Source: an uncultured Collinsella sp.
GTDB lineage: Bacteria > Actinomycetota > Coriobacteriia > Coriobacteriales > Coriobacteriaceae
Length of the DNA: 64,000 bases
Assembly (NCBI GenBank): GCA_902470365.1
Contig: CABRFZ010000007.1
Coordinates: forward strand, 13,137 to 77,136
Direction: 5' to 3'
This document shows positions 5,790 through 14,436 of this stretch, in pieces. The position numbers were made by a program, and so were the translations under genes. The notes under the pieces are model-generated. The model worked only from the letters and a program-made list of their open reading frames with translations. It ran no database searches and was not told where the DNA came from. Each line of letters opens with the position of its first letter. The stretch's first letter is position 1.

Positions 5790-7547
5790 ATGAACGAGAT
5801 CAAGTGCCCGCATTGCGGCGAAGTTTTTAAGGTCGATGCATCCGGCTATGCGGATATCGTCAAGCAGGTGCGCGATGCCGAGTTCTCGCGCGACCTGGAT
5901 GAGCGTGTGAAGGCAGTCCAGCGTGAGGGTGAGCAGGCGCTGGAGCTTGAGCGCTCGCGTTCGACGGCTGCCTTGCAACAGGCAAAGTCTCAGCGCAATG
6001 CCCAGCTTGTCGAGCAGAAGAACACTGCGGATCAGAAACTGGCGCAAGAGGTTGCCAAGCGCGATGCTGAGCTTGCCGAGCTGCGCGCTAAGCTCGAGGG
6101 CGCTGCCGCAGAGCGCGAGAGTGCAAGCCAGCGCGCGGCGGTTGAGGCACGAGCCAATGCTCAAAAAGAGAATGCCGAACTCCAGCGTGAGATTGATAGC
6201 CTGCGTGCGCAGCTTGGGCGCAAAGATGACGAAGCAAAGCTTGCCGAGTCGGCGGCGCGCAACGCTGCTCAAAACGATTTAGCTGCACGCGACGCTCAGA
6301 TTGCCGAGCTGCAGGCCAGGCTTGCCGCGGCGGACAAGGCCCAGGAGATGGCGCTTGCCGCTGCCGCGGCAGAGTCGCAGCGTGAGCTCGATGCCGCTCG
6401 CAGCGAGGCCGAGCGCGCGCTTGCTGACTATCGCGCGAAGGTGCAAGAGAAGTTTTCCGCCGCAAAGGCTCAGTCCGAGCAAGAGGCCGAGGGCCTGCGT
6501 GCCCAGCTGCGCGAGCAGGAACTGATGGCAAAAATGAACCTGTCAGAGGCGGTCGCCGCGGCGGAGCGAGAGCGCGATGAGGCGCGTGCCAAACTGACGA
6601 GCGAGCTGGCGGTGCGCGATTCTCGCGAGGAACAGGTCAAGGCGGCACACGAGCTCGAGCTTGCGCAGGCCAAGCGCGCGAGCGATGACCTGATTCGCTA
6701 CAAGGACGAAGAGATTGAGCGCCTTAAGGACATGAAGGTCCGCCTGTCCACCAAGATGGTGGGCGAGTCGCTCGAGCAGCACTGCGAGACCGAGTTTAAC
6801 CGTCTGCGCATGACGGCGTTTCCTAACGCGTACTTCGAGAAGGATAACGATGCGTCCGAGGGCACCAAGGGCGACTTTATCTTCCGCGAGTGCGACGCAA
6901 GCGGTAACGAGGTCATTTCGATTATGTTCGAGATGAAAAACGAGAACGACGAGACCGCGACCAAGCACAAAAACGAGGACTTCTTTAAGAAACTCGATCA
7001 CGATCGTCGCCAGAAAGGCTGTGAGTACGCGGTGCTCTGCACACTGCTCGAGCCCGAAAGCGAGCTCTATAACGCAGGGATAGTCGACGTGAGCTATCGC
7101 TACGAGAAGATGTACGTGATTCGCCCGCAATTTTTCATCCCCATGATTACACTTCTTCGCAACGCCGCCATGGGTTCGTTGCGTTATAAGCAGGAGCTGG
7201 CGGAGTACAAACAGCAGAATATCGACGTCACGAACTTCGAAGCCAAGATGGAGAAGTTCAAGAACGATTTCGGCCGCAACTACGAGATCGCGAGCCGCAA
7301 GTTCCAAACGGCAATCGATGAGATCGACAAGACGATTAGCCATCTGCAGAAAACCAAGGAGGCGTTGCTGTCCTCCGAGAACAATCTGCGCCTGGCCAAC
7401 AAGAAGGCCGATGATCTTACCATTCGCAAGCTCACGTGGGGCAACAAGACCATGAAGGCCGCCTTTGACGAGGCGCGCGGGGCTGCGCCGGAGACAAATG
7501 ATGAGCCAGCCGAGGCGGATTCGTATGAGGTCGAGGATACCGAGTAG
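5790..7547 (+). CDS. DUF2130 domain-containing coiled-coil protein, possible PD-(D/E)XK-type nuclease
   Basis: This 585-residue protein has three parts. The N-terminus carries a CPHCGEVF zinc-knuckle-like start. Residues ~30-325 are a very long Ala/Glu/Arg-rich coiled coil. The C-terminal DUF2130 region begins about GESLEQHCETEFN. That region contains KGDFIF followed about 17 residues later by FEMKNE, a D...ExK arrangement compatible with the PD-(D/E)XK nuclease fold seen in RmuC-like proteins that also have coiled coils. The family has no established function; the nuclease idea is inference. GAGGAG precedes the ATG by seven bases. It appears monocistronic, flanked by terminators on both sides. 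Confidence 0.85.
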   Translation: MNEIKCPHCGEVFKVDASGYADIVKQVRDAEFSRDLDERVKAVQREGEQALELERSRSTAALQQAKSQRNAQLVEQKNTADQKLAQEVAKRDAELAELRAKLEGAAAERESASQRAAVEARANAQKENAELQREIDSLRAQLGRKDDEAKLAESAARNAAQNDLAARDAQIAELQARLAAADKAQEMALAAAAAESQRELDAARSEAERALADYRAKVQEKFSAAKAQSEQEAEGLRAQLREQELMAKMNLSEAVAAAERERDEARAKLTSELAVRDSREEQVKAAHELELAQAKRASDDLIRYKDEEIERLKDMKVRLSTKMVGESLEQHCETEFNRLRMTAFPNAYFEKDNDASEGTKGDFIFRECDASGNEVISIMFEMKNENDETATKHKNEDFFKKLDHDRRQKGCEYAVLCTLLEPESELYNAGIVDVSYRYEKMYVIRPQFFIPMITLLRNAAMGSLRYKQELAEYKQQNIDVTNFEAKMEKFKNDFGRNYEIASRKFQTAIDEIDKTISHLQKTKEALLSSENNLRLANKKADDLTIRKLTWGNKTMKAAFDEARGAAPETNDEPAEADSYEVEDTE

Positions 7548-7567
7548 GGGATAGCGTATCGCGCAAA

Positions 7568-7603
7568 AGCGGGGCCGCTGGCGATGTTGCCAGCGACCCC
7601 GCT
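7568..7603. terminator. Bidirectional terminator between convergent genes
   Basis: AGCGGGGcCGCTGGC and GCCAGCGaCCCCGCT form a long GC-rich stem around GATGTT, with AAAA on the left and TTCGTTTC on the right. It separates the DUF2130 gene from the convergent helicase gene. Confidence 0.75.
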
Positions 7604-7626
7604 TCGTTTCGTTCCATTGTGCCCGG

Positions 7627-10308
7627 CTAGTCCTCGAGCAGGTCCTCGATAAAGCCGACGCGGTAGTTTTTGAAGATGACCTCGCCGCCGTCTTGCGTGG
7701 CGTCCAGATCGACATCGCCCATGATGCCAAAATCGTGGTCGCCATCCTCGTCGGCAAAGATCTGGTGCACGTGCCATACGTGTGCGGTCTTCTCGTCGGA
7801 CTCGTCAATGGAAAACATCGCGGCGCTGCGGGCATCTCCGTCGGTGAGGATTTCCTCGTGCTGCTCGTGGTAAGCGTCGAGTGCTTTTTGCCAGCGGATC
7901 TCGCTCATGCCCCAGTCGTCGTCGAGCTCGCCCAGGTCGCGAACGTGCTCGCGGGCGGCAAGGGTCACGCGGCGGAAGAGCGCGTTGCGCACCAATAGCG
8001 TGCAGCCGCGACGGTCCGCCACGACCTCGTCGATGCCCTGCGGCGGCGCGGCGTCGAGTGCAGCGGGGTTGCCGGCGTTCTCCCACTCGTCCACCAGGCT
8101 CGAGTCCACCGAACGCACCACAAAGCCCAGCCACGAGATGATGTCGCGCAGGCGCTCGTCGCGCTTCTCGATCGGTACGGTGCGATCGAGGGAACGGTAG
8201 GCCTCTGCCAGGTAGCGCAGCAAAATGCCCTCGGAGCGGGCGATGCCGAGCTTTTGAATGTAGCCCTTAAAATCGCTCGTGCTTTCCAGCATATCGCGCA
8301 GAACGCTCTTGGGAGAGAGCTGATAGTCGTTGGCCCAGGGCACTTCCTGGCAGTACTTGTCAAAAGCGGCGTCGAGCAAATCCTCGAGCGGCTTTTCGTA
8401 CGTGACGTCTTGAATGCGCTCCAAGCGCTCCTCATATTCGACGCCGTCAGCCTTCATTTCTGCCATCGCGCGGTCGCGCGCGGCGCGCTCCTGTGCACGC
8501 AGCACCTGTTTGGGATCCTCGAGCGTTGCCTCGACCATCGAGATCAGATCCATGGTATAGGTCTCACTCTCGGGGTCGAGCAGCTCCAACGCGGCAAGCA
8601 AGAACGGCGAGAGCGGCTGATCGAGCGCGAAGTCCTCGGGCAGATCGACCGTCAGCGCATAGTCGATGTCCGGCGCGGCGTCAGTCGGGGCGTCGGGCGC
8701 GGGCGGCACCTCGGTGCGAACGACGACGCCGGAATCGATGAGCGTGGCGAAGATTTCGTCGGCGCGAACCTCGAGCTTAGCCTTTTCCTCGGGAGTCTGC
8801 AGGCTCGTCTCGATGAGGTCGTGTACGCGGGTTCGGGCATCGCCGCCCTGCTCGACCACGCTAATCACCATGGAGTGCGTGATGCGCAGGCGCGGCTTGA
8901 GCGTCTCGGGCTGCGTCTCGATCAGGCGCTCAAAGGTCTGCTTGTTCCAGGTGACAAAGCCCTCGGGGGCCTTTTTCTTTTTAATCTTACGGAGTTTTTT
9001 GGGGTCGTCGCCCGCTTTGGCCATAAGCTTGGCGTTTTCGATCTCGTGCTCCGGCGCCTCGGCAATTACCATACCCTCGGTGTCAAAGCCCGAGCGGCCG
9101 GCGCGACCGGCAATCTGGTGGAACTCGCGGGCGCGCAGACGACGCATCTTGTAACCGTCGAACTTGGTGAGCGCGGTGAGCACCACGGTGTGGATGGGCA
9201 CGTTGATGCCGACGCCGAGTGTGTCGGTGCCGCAAATGACGGGCAGTAGGCCCTGCTGTGCCAGGCGCTCGACCAGTAGGCGATAGCGCGGCAGCATACC
9301 GGCGTGGTGCACGCCGACGCCGCAGCCAAGCAAGCGCTTGAGGATCTTGCCGAAGGCCGTCGAGAAGCTCGTGCCCTTGGCCGCCTCCTTGATAGCCTCG
9401 CGCTGCTCCTTGCTGGCAATGCCAAAGTTGGCGAGGGATTGCGCCGTCGCAAGTGCGGCGTCCTGGCTAAAGTGCACGATGTAGAGCGGGGCCTCGCCGC
9501 GGCGCATGGCGAGCTCGACGGTGCCCTCGAGCGAGGTCGTCACGTAGTCGTAGCTAAGCGGCACGGGGCGTGGGGCATCGACGACCAAGTCGCAGGTAGC
9601 GCCGGTGTGTTCCTCGAGCGAGGCGGCGATCGCGGTGACATCGCCGAGCGTGGCGCTCATGAGCATGAATTGCGTGTGAGGCAGGGCGAGCAGTGGCACC
9701 TGCCAGGCCCAACCGCGATCGGGGTCGGCAAAGTAGTGGAACTCGTCCATGGCGACGCAGCCAACATCGGCATCTTCGCCCTCGCGCAGTGCGTCGTTGG
9801 CAAGGATTTCTGCCGTGCAACAGATGACGGGCGCCTTGGTGTTGATGTGCGTGTCGCCGGTGATCATGCCGACGTTATCGCGGCCGAGCACCTGCACAAG
9901 GTCGAAAAACTTCTCACTGACCAGAGCCTTGATAGGAGCCGTGTAGTAGCAGCGCTTGCCCTGCGCCATGCCCATAAAGAGCATTCCCAGCGCGACGAGC
10001 GATTTACCCGATCCGGTCGGTGTTCCCAAAATGACATGGTCACCGGCGGCTAGATCCATGAGGGCCTCTTCCTGGTGGTCCCACAGCTCAATACCGCGAT
10101 CGCTCGTCCATTCAAAGAAACGTTCGAAGGCCTGATCGGGCGTGAGCCACGGTTCGGGCTCACTGCCATCCTCGGGCTCCCACCAGGTGGGGGAGAGCGC
10201 GCCGAGCGAACCGAACTCGGCTTCGGTTCCCGTGCCGCCCGAGAATGAGCTGGCGGCTCCGGCGCCGGAAACGGTGCTGGCGGTGGTGTCTGTCGTGGTC
10301 TGTGCCAT
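7627..10308 (-). CDS. Ski2-like DEAD/DEAH-box RNA helicase with DUF3516 C-terminal region
   Basis: This 893-residue superfamily 2 helicase carries Walker A GTPTGSGKS (lysine ~102), the box II variant DEFHYFADPDRGWAW, the SATLGD motif III, and motif VI HQIAGRAGRSG. That Walker B neighbourhood and the long C-terminal extension match the actinobacterial DUF3516 helicases related to Ski2/Mtr4 and Lhr, which probably remodel structured RNA. The first ~55 residues are low-complexity Thr/Ser/Gly. The ATG at 10308 is selected because the longer frame to 10479 runs into a hairpin-forming repeat. The upstream signal is a weak GAGAAAG. It ends at a strong terminator and seems to be transcribed alone. 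Confidence 0.85.
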   Translation of the reverse strand: MAQTTTDTTASTVSGAGAASSFSGGTGTEAEFGSLGALSPTWWEPEDGSEPEPWLTPDQAFERFFEWTSDRGIELWDHQEEALMDLAAGDHVILGTPTGSGKSLVALGMLFMGMAQGKRCYYTAPIKALVSEKFFDLVQVLGRDNVGMITGDTHINTKAPVICCTAEILANDALREGEDADVGCVAMDEFHYFADPDRGWAWQVPLLALPHTQFMLMSATLGDVTAIAASLEEHTGATCDLVVDAPRPVPLSYDYVTTSLEGTVELAMRRGEAPLYIVHFSQDAALATAQSLANFGIASKEQREAIKEAAKGTSFSTAFGKILKRLLGCGVGVHHAGMLPRYRLLVERLAQQGLLPVICGTDTLGVGINVPIHTVVLTALTKFDGYKMRRLRAREFHQIAGRAGRSGFDTEGMVIAEAPEHEIENAKLMAKAGDDPKKLRKIKKKKAPEGFVTWNKQTFERLIETQPETLKPRLRITHSMVISVVEQGGDARTRVHDLIETSLQTPEEKAKLEVRADEIFATLIDSGVVVRTEVPPAPDAPTDAAPDIDYALTVDLPEDFALDQPLSPFLLAALELLDPESETYTMDLISMVEATLEDPKQVLRAQERAARDRAMAEMKADGVEYEERLERIQDVTYEKPLEDLLDAAFDKYCQEVPWANDYQLSPKSVLRDMLESTSDFKGYIQKLGIARSEGILLRYLAEAYRSLDRTVPIEKRDERLRDIISWLGFVVRSVDSSLVDEWENAGNPAALDAAPPQGIDEVVADRRGCTLLVRNALFRRVTLAAREHVRDLGELDDDWGMSEIRWQKALDAYHEQHEEILTDGDARSAAMFSIDESDEKTAHVWHVHQIFADEDGDHDFGIMGDVDLDATQDGGEVIFKNYRVGFIEDLLED

Positions 10309-10429
10309 GTGGTTGCTTTCTCTCGCGTTTGTCCGCCAACTATTATGGCGTAGCGTCGCATCGATGCGTTCGCAGGCAAGAAAATGCAGGAAATGGGCGT
10401 TCTGCCCAGCCGTTTGGTGCAGTTGCCAG

Positions 10430-10552
10430 CTAAGTGAGTAGACTTTTTGCAATATCGCGAGCACATGGCTTTTGCGCAAGGGCTCTACCTGCGGTTTTAG
10501 TATTGGTTATGCGGGTTGTGCTTGGCTATTGCAAAAAAGTCTACTCACTTAG
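10430..10552. repeat. Inverted repeat enclosing ~70 bp, possible non-autonomous mobile element
   Basis: CTAAGTGAGTAGACTTTTT... at 10430-10454 is complementary to the stretch at 10527-10552 over about 25 bases, differing by one A/T in the homopolymer. The enclosed ~72 bases contain TTGCGCAA but no gene. It sits between the helicase and trmB starts and ends. It could be a MITE-like insertion or a large RNA hairpin. Confidence 0.6.
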
Positions 10553-10607
10553 ATTTGAGGGTCGTTTGTTGGCGCCTATTCGCGCTTGTTTGCCGACGTC
10601 GCGACCA

Positions 10608-11456
10608 TCAGAAGCCCCTAGGATCCTGCGGTAGGCGCTTCTTGCCCTTGCGGGCACGGTTTCTAAAGTTCTCGACGGCCTCTTCCATGCCCAGAGGCAC
10701 ATAGGCGAGCTCATCGAGGTTATCGGGCAGGTAGCAGGCTAGGCTTTGCTCCTGCGCGCGCCCCGCCGCGAGCTGTTCATCGCTGGGCTGCGCTCCAGGT
10801 GTGGCGCAAATGCCATAGACGGCGGCGCCCATCTCGCGCGTGCGGCGCTCGTACTCGGTCTCGGGATGCTCGGGATGGTCGCGGCGGACGTTGTCGCTTA
10901 CCCAAAGCGTGTCGTAGCCGGCCGCGGTAAACTGCCCTAGGGCGTAGTCGCGCAATGGCTTGCTGTCGGTGCGCAGCGTGACGGTGGCGCCGGCTGCAAA
11001 GAGCGGGCGGTAGAGCATCAGATGGTCGACATGGACGAGTCGTTTTTTGGCGTACTTGGCCTTGGGCTGCGGCGTGGGAAAGTTAATGGTGATGACATCG
11101 AGCTCGCCTGCGGCAAACAGCTGCGGCAGCGATGCGGCGCCTCGGGGCAGGACGAGTGCGTTGGTCAGTTCCTGCTCGCAGATTTTCTGTGCGGCATAGG
11201 CGATGCAGATGGGCTCCTGGTCCATACCGATAAAGAGGGTGTTTGGCTCGTGGACCGCGCGCTCTACAAGGTACGTTCCCTTGCCACAGCCAAGATCCAG
11301 GTGAAGGTGTTCAAAGGGCTTGCTGCCTGCGGGCGCACAGGCCTTGCGCCAATCTCCGGCATAAGCCTCGGGGTTTGTCTCAATCGCATCGGCGTAGCGT
11401 TCCAGGCGCTCCTCGAGCACAAAGTTCTTAGGCGTGCGAACGTGGATGGCTCCCAT
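10608..11456 (-). CDS. trmB: tRNA (guanine-N7-)-methyltransferase family protein
   Basis: This 282-residue SAM-dependent methyltransferase resembles TrmB, which makes m7G46 in tRNA. It shows the glycine-rich SAM motif DLGCGKGTYL and the acidic GMDQEP that binds the ribose. The TrmB-specific region is NFPTPQPKAKYAKKRL where most TrmB proteins have NFPDPWPKKRH; the usual Asp and Trp are replaced by Thr and Gln. It also has a C-terminal tail of about 60 residues ending in a basic segment RARKGKKRL. The overall match is good but the altered catalytic loop makes activity less certain. AAGGAG lies four bases before the ATG. It lies downstream of another methyltransferase gene in the same direction, separated by a terminator. 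Confidence 0.78.
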   Translation of the reverse strand: MGAIHVRTPKNFVLEERLERYADAIETNPEAYAGDWRKACAPAGSKPFEHLHLDLGCGKGTYLVERAVHEPNTLFIGMDQEPICIAYAAQKICEQELTNALVLPRGAASLPQLFAAGELDVITINFPTPQPKAKYAKKRLVHVDHLMLYRPLFAAGATVTLRTDSKPLRDYALGQFTAAGYDTLWVSDNVRRDHPEHPETEYERRTREMGAAVYGICATPGAQPSDEQLAAGRAQEQSLACYLPDNLDELAYVPLGMEEAVENFRNRARKGKKRLPQDPRGF

Positions 11457-11512
11457 GAGGCTCCTTGGTCATAAGTATGGAACGCATAGCTGCACGTTCC
11501 GTCAATGGATTG

Positions 11513-11537
11513 AAAAAGGGCGGGCATAGTTTGCCCG
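11513..11537 (-). terminator. Rho-independent terminator of the methyltransferase gene
   Basis: CGGGCA and TGCCCG (11521-11537) form a stem with a five-base loop. On the minus strand it is followed by CCCTTTTT (T-run 11513-11517). Confidence 0.7.
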
Positions 11538-11574
11538 GAAGATGCGGTGCGGCTCGGCGGCGAGTCGTCGATGC

Positions 11575-12447
11575 CTACAGGCGCTTGAGAATCACATAGC
11601 GGTTGAGCTCGCCGCTACGACCGTCGGCATGGAAGCGCTCAAGCTCGCGCACGGGGACCTCGCCGCTCTTGTAGAACGTACGGACGCCGCGCACCAGGTC
11701 GGTGATCTGCTGATCGTCAAAGTGATGGCAATAGCGGTAGGCGTGGCGGTCGTTTTGCCAGCCAATGAGGTGGTCGCCGGCTTCAAACTGCGCGGAATCG
11801 TAACCCTCAAACGGCGGGGTGAGCTCGGCGCGGGCCTCGGCGCGAACGGCCTTGCGCGCCATGCGCTCGTCGTTCATAAACTCCCAAAAGCTGATGGCGA
11901 TGATGCCGCCTGGGCGCGTCTGGCGCACCAGGGCGTCGAGCACGCGTACGCGGTACTCGCACGACGGCACGTGGTGCATAAAGCCAAAGCAGACTGAGAT
12001 GTCGGCGAGCGGGGCGTCGAAAAGCACGTCGGGTGTCTCGGCGGGGTTGAGCTTCATGAGGGCGTCGAGCACGTCGAGTTCCTGGAAGTGCAGGTTGGGA
12101 ATGCGCAGCGCGTGGCCATGTGCATCGATGGCCAGGTCTTGGCACGAGTCGACACCATAGAACTCAAACGGGCAGCTGGCATCTGCCGAGGGGTTTGCGC
12201 CGTCGACGCCCTTGGCGGCAAGTGCGCCGCCGGCGGCAAAATTCTCGAATCGCATATTGCCGCAGGCAAGATCAAAGACGCGGACGGGATGCTCGATCGT
12301 GGCGACGTCGAGCTGCCCGAGCGCGATGTCCATGGTGCGCACCCAGCCGGGCCACGGGGCCTGGCGCGTATCGGAGAAGGAGGCGGAGTGCTCGCGATAG
12401 AACGTGTTGTTGAGCTGGATGAGCGATGAGGCGAAATCGCGGTTCAC
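11575..12447 (-). CDS. Class I SAM-dependent methyltransferase, Trm9-like
   Basis: This 290-residue methyltransferase carries the SAM motif VFDLACGNMRFENF, a second acidic strand FYGVDSCQDL, and a FGFMHHVPS segment in the motif IV position. The N-terminus FYREHSASFSDTRQAPWPGW resembles the start of Trm9/ALKBH8-type methyltransferases, which modify wobble uridines in tRNA. The relation is suggestive only. A GTG at 12447 is chosen as start because GGAGGGAG sits nine bases before it; the ATG at 12495 has no ribosome-binding site. The gene diverges from the XRE regulator gene. Confidence 0.75.
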   Translation of the reverse strand: MNRDFASSLIQLNNTFYREHSASFSDTRQAPWPGWVRTMDIALGQLDVATIEHPVRVFDLACGNMRFENFAAGGALAAKGVDGANPSADASCPFEFYGVDSCQDLAIDAHGHALRIPNLHFQELDVLDALMKLNPAETPDVLFDAPLADISVCFGFMHHVPSCEYRVRVLDALVRQTRPGGIIAISFWEFMNDERMARKAVRAEARAELTPPFEGYDSAQFEAGDHLIGWQNDRHAYRYCHHFDDQQITDLVRGVRTFYKSGEVPVRELERFHADGRSGELNRYVILKRL

Positions 12448-12714
12448 GGCGCGGAACTCCCTCCGTTGGCGGTGCGGAATTAACAATACGACCATACTAC
12501 CGTTAACGCCGCAACGGGGACAACCAAGCTACGGGTCATTGCTTTGTTTGGACACATTTCCGCAGCTCATATGCACCCGCAACCGCCGGTTGTCAAAAAT
12601 CTCACTAGAATAGGTGGCATGCTTTTGGCGGTGGCGGATAGATTTTTAACTGTGCAAGGCGCCTTAAGAACAAAAACGGTCCGGCGGCACGGCTGGCATC
12701 ACATAGGAGGAACC
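12448..12714. other. Divergent intergenic region between methyltransferase and XRE regulator genes
   Basis: These 267 bases must carry promoters for both flanking genes. TAGAAT near 12606 is a possible -10 element for the regulator, with no convincing -35. No small gene or hairpin stands out. Confidence 0.3.
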
Positions 12715-13437
12715 ATGAATGTAGAAACTGCGCAGCGGCTCGCCGACCTTCGCCGCAGCAAAGGCTTTAGCCAAGAAGGGCTGGCGCGAAAGCTGGGGCT
12801 GTCGCGCCAGGCGGTCAGTAAATGGGAGCGCGCGGAGAGTTCACCCGATACCGAGAACCTGATCTCGCTCGCCAAGCTTTATGGCGTGAGCCTGGACGAG
12901 CTGCTCAATCCGAGCGACGAGATCGAGGACGATATCGAGTTTGAGAACGAGGACCGCGCTCGTCAGCGCGAGGCCGAGGCGGCAGAGCGCGCACGCACCC
13001 ATGAGGCGGCGGCACGAGCTACCGAGGCGGCAACACAGGCGAGTGATGCTGCGGCCAAGGCAGCGCAAGCGGCAAGCTGGAGCGCGCAGGCTGCCAATGC
13101 GGCGACGGCTCAGGCGACGAGTGGCGGCGCAGTTGGCTCGACTCCGGTGAAGGGCCCGTTCCAGTCGTTCCCGTATTGGGCCGTGTGTTGGCTGCTGTTC
13201 TTTTTGCTGATGTTCCTGTTTGGCGCCGGCCCCTTTGCCGCGCTGATCTTCTTTACGATTCCCATCTATCACTGGGTTGCGCGTGCGCTCGATGGTGATT
13301 GGGCGCGCGGGGATATTCAGGTTGGTCCGGCACCGGTGACAGCTAGGACTAAGGGGGAGGACGTTTCCACAGCGGTTGACGCTGACATGGCTGCCGCGAC
13401 CACCGCTGAGTCGAGTGCCAAAGAAGGTGATGAATGA
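12715..13437 (+). CDS. XRE-family transcriptional regulator with C-terminal membrane segments
   Basis: This 240-residue protein opens with a helix-turn-helix domain of the XRE/Cro type (residues ~5-60: LADLRRSKGFSQEGLARKLG, then LSRQAVSKWERAESSPDTEN). An acidic stretch and an Ala/Glu-rich coiled coil (~75-140) follow, then two hydrophobic segments (~155-195) that should anchor it in the membrane. Membrane-anchored XRE regulators of this type couple envelope state to transcription. AGGAGG is placed four bases before the ATG at 12715. The next gene overlaps it by four bases (ATGA) and encodes a DUF4097 protein, a frequent partner of such regulators. Confidence 0.88.
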   Translation: MNVETAQRLADLRRSKGFSQEGLARKLGLSRQAVSKWERAESSPDTENLISLAKLYGVSLDELLNPSDEIEDDIEFENEDRARQREAEAAERARTHEAAARATEAATQASDAAAKAAQAASWSAQAANAATAQATSGGAVGSTPVKGPFQSFPYWAVCWLLFFLLMFLFGAGPFAALIFFTIPIYHWVARALDGDWARGDIQVGPAPVTARTKGEDVSTAVDADMAAATTAESSAKEGDE

Positions 13438-14336
13438 TGAAGCTTTCGCATGAATCCAAGGTACGCTTGGGCGTTGGCATCGGAGCGTTTGTTCTCATCA
13501 TCGGGCTTGTCTTTGGCACTTCGCGGACTTTGATTCATTTTGATGGCCCGTGGGACCTCGACGATGTTGTATCCGGCTTGTCTGGTATGGACGATGCGGT
13601 TGACGACGACGATTTTATGAACGATGGCGGTAACTATTCCGCTCGGCCTCAGCAGCTTTCGAGCACGACTTTTGATGCCGATGAGTTCCGCTACCTCGAT
13701 TTCGATATCAATGCGGCTTCGGTGGACGTCAAGGTTGTTGATGGCAACAAGGCTCGTGTTATCGAGCGGGGGCGCGTTGCCAAGGGTATGGATGCCTCCA
13801 AGGCCGCGACGCAAAACATCGCATCCGTCGAGGACTCGACGCTCAAGGTTTCCCAGTTTGGAAGTGATGACGATAAGGCAATCGATCGCTCAGTTACGGT
13901 CGAGCTGCCGCGCCGTGTTGCCGAACATCTGAAGGGAGTCAACGCGCACGTGGGCTCGGGCGATCTGCAGATTGTCGGTGTCATCTGTGACGGTTTCGAC
14001 CTTTTCCTGGGTGCGGGAGATGTAGAGTTTACGGGCAGCGTGACTGATGCGCTCAGCGCTGAGGTCGGTTCGGGCGATGTGACATTCGAGCTCTACCAGG
14101 CCCCCGCGAAGTCGATGGACGTGAGCGTGGGCTCGGGCGATGTGGAGATGACGGTTCCGAGCTCTACGGGCTTTAAGGCGAGCCTCACCTTGGGCAGTGG
14201 CGACTTCGAGAGCGATTTCCTTCCGCTTGGCTACGACGGCGAGACCATTTTGAATCTTGAATTCGATAACGGCGATAAGTCTGCCACGTATCGTTTTGAA
14301 GTCGATTCGGGCGACATGTCGTTTGATTCGGAGTAG
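13434..14336 (+). CDS. DUF4097 (toastrack) family membrane-anchored beta-repeat protein
   Basis: This 300-residue protein has a single N-terminal membrane helix (~residues 10-30) followed by a predicted extracytoplasmic beta-rich domain. The second half repeats the motif GSGD at regular spacing (VGSGDLQI, VGSGDVTFEL, VGSGDVEMTV, LGSGDFES), which is the hallmark of DUF4097, called toastrack in studies of phage-shock-protein networks. The start overlaps the stop of the XRE gene (ATGATGA), so translation is coupled; the second ATG at 13437 is an equally possible start. Together with the membrane-bound regulator it probably senses or scaffolds envelope stress. The function is unproven. Confidence 0.85.
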   Translation: MMKLSHESKVRLGVGIGAFVLIIGLVFGTSRTLIHFDGPWDLDDVVSGLSGMDDAVDDDDFMNDGGNYSARPQQLSSTTFDADEFRYLDFDINAASVDVKVVDGNKARVIERGRVAKGMDASKAATQNIASVEDSTLKVSQFGSDDDKAIDRSVTVELPRRVAEHLKGVNAHVGSGDLQIVGVICDGFDLFLGAGDVEFTGSVTDALSAEVGSGDVTFELYQAPAKSMDVSVGSGDVEMTVPSSTGFKASLTLGSGDFESDFLPLGYDGETILNLEFDNGDKSATYRFEVDSGDMSFDSE

Positions 14337-14386
14337 TGAGGCAGACGAAAGCCTAGACGAAGACATAGACGCGCTGTTTGATGAAA

Positions 14387-14424
14387 GCGCCGAAGCCGAG
14401 ATCGGCTCCGGCGCCTTTGCCTTT
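14387..14424 (+). terminator. Terminator of the XRE/DUF4097 operon
   Basis: GCGCCGaAGCCGA and TCGGCTcCGGCGC (14387-14414) form a near-perfect stem followed by CTTTGCCTTT. It overlaps the expected -35 area of the next gene. Confidence 0.65.
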
Positions 14425-14436
14425 ACAATGGGGGCA
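14424..14436 (+). promoter_or_regulatory. -10 element placed for a leaderless elp3 transcript
   Basis: TACAAT (14424-14429) is six bases before the ATG at 14436, so transcription would start at or next to the start codon. The only G-rich stretch (GGGGG, 14430-14434) is too close to serve as a normal ribosome-binding site. No clear -35 is visible. Confidence 0.45.

Noticed and set aside
6543..7835. Minus-strand 430-codon frame spanning the end of the DUF2130 gene and the helicase end
   Set aside because: It crosses a clear bidirectional terminator and two real genes and shows no protein family.
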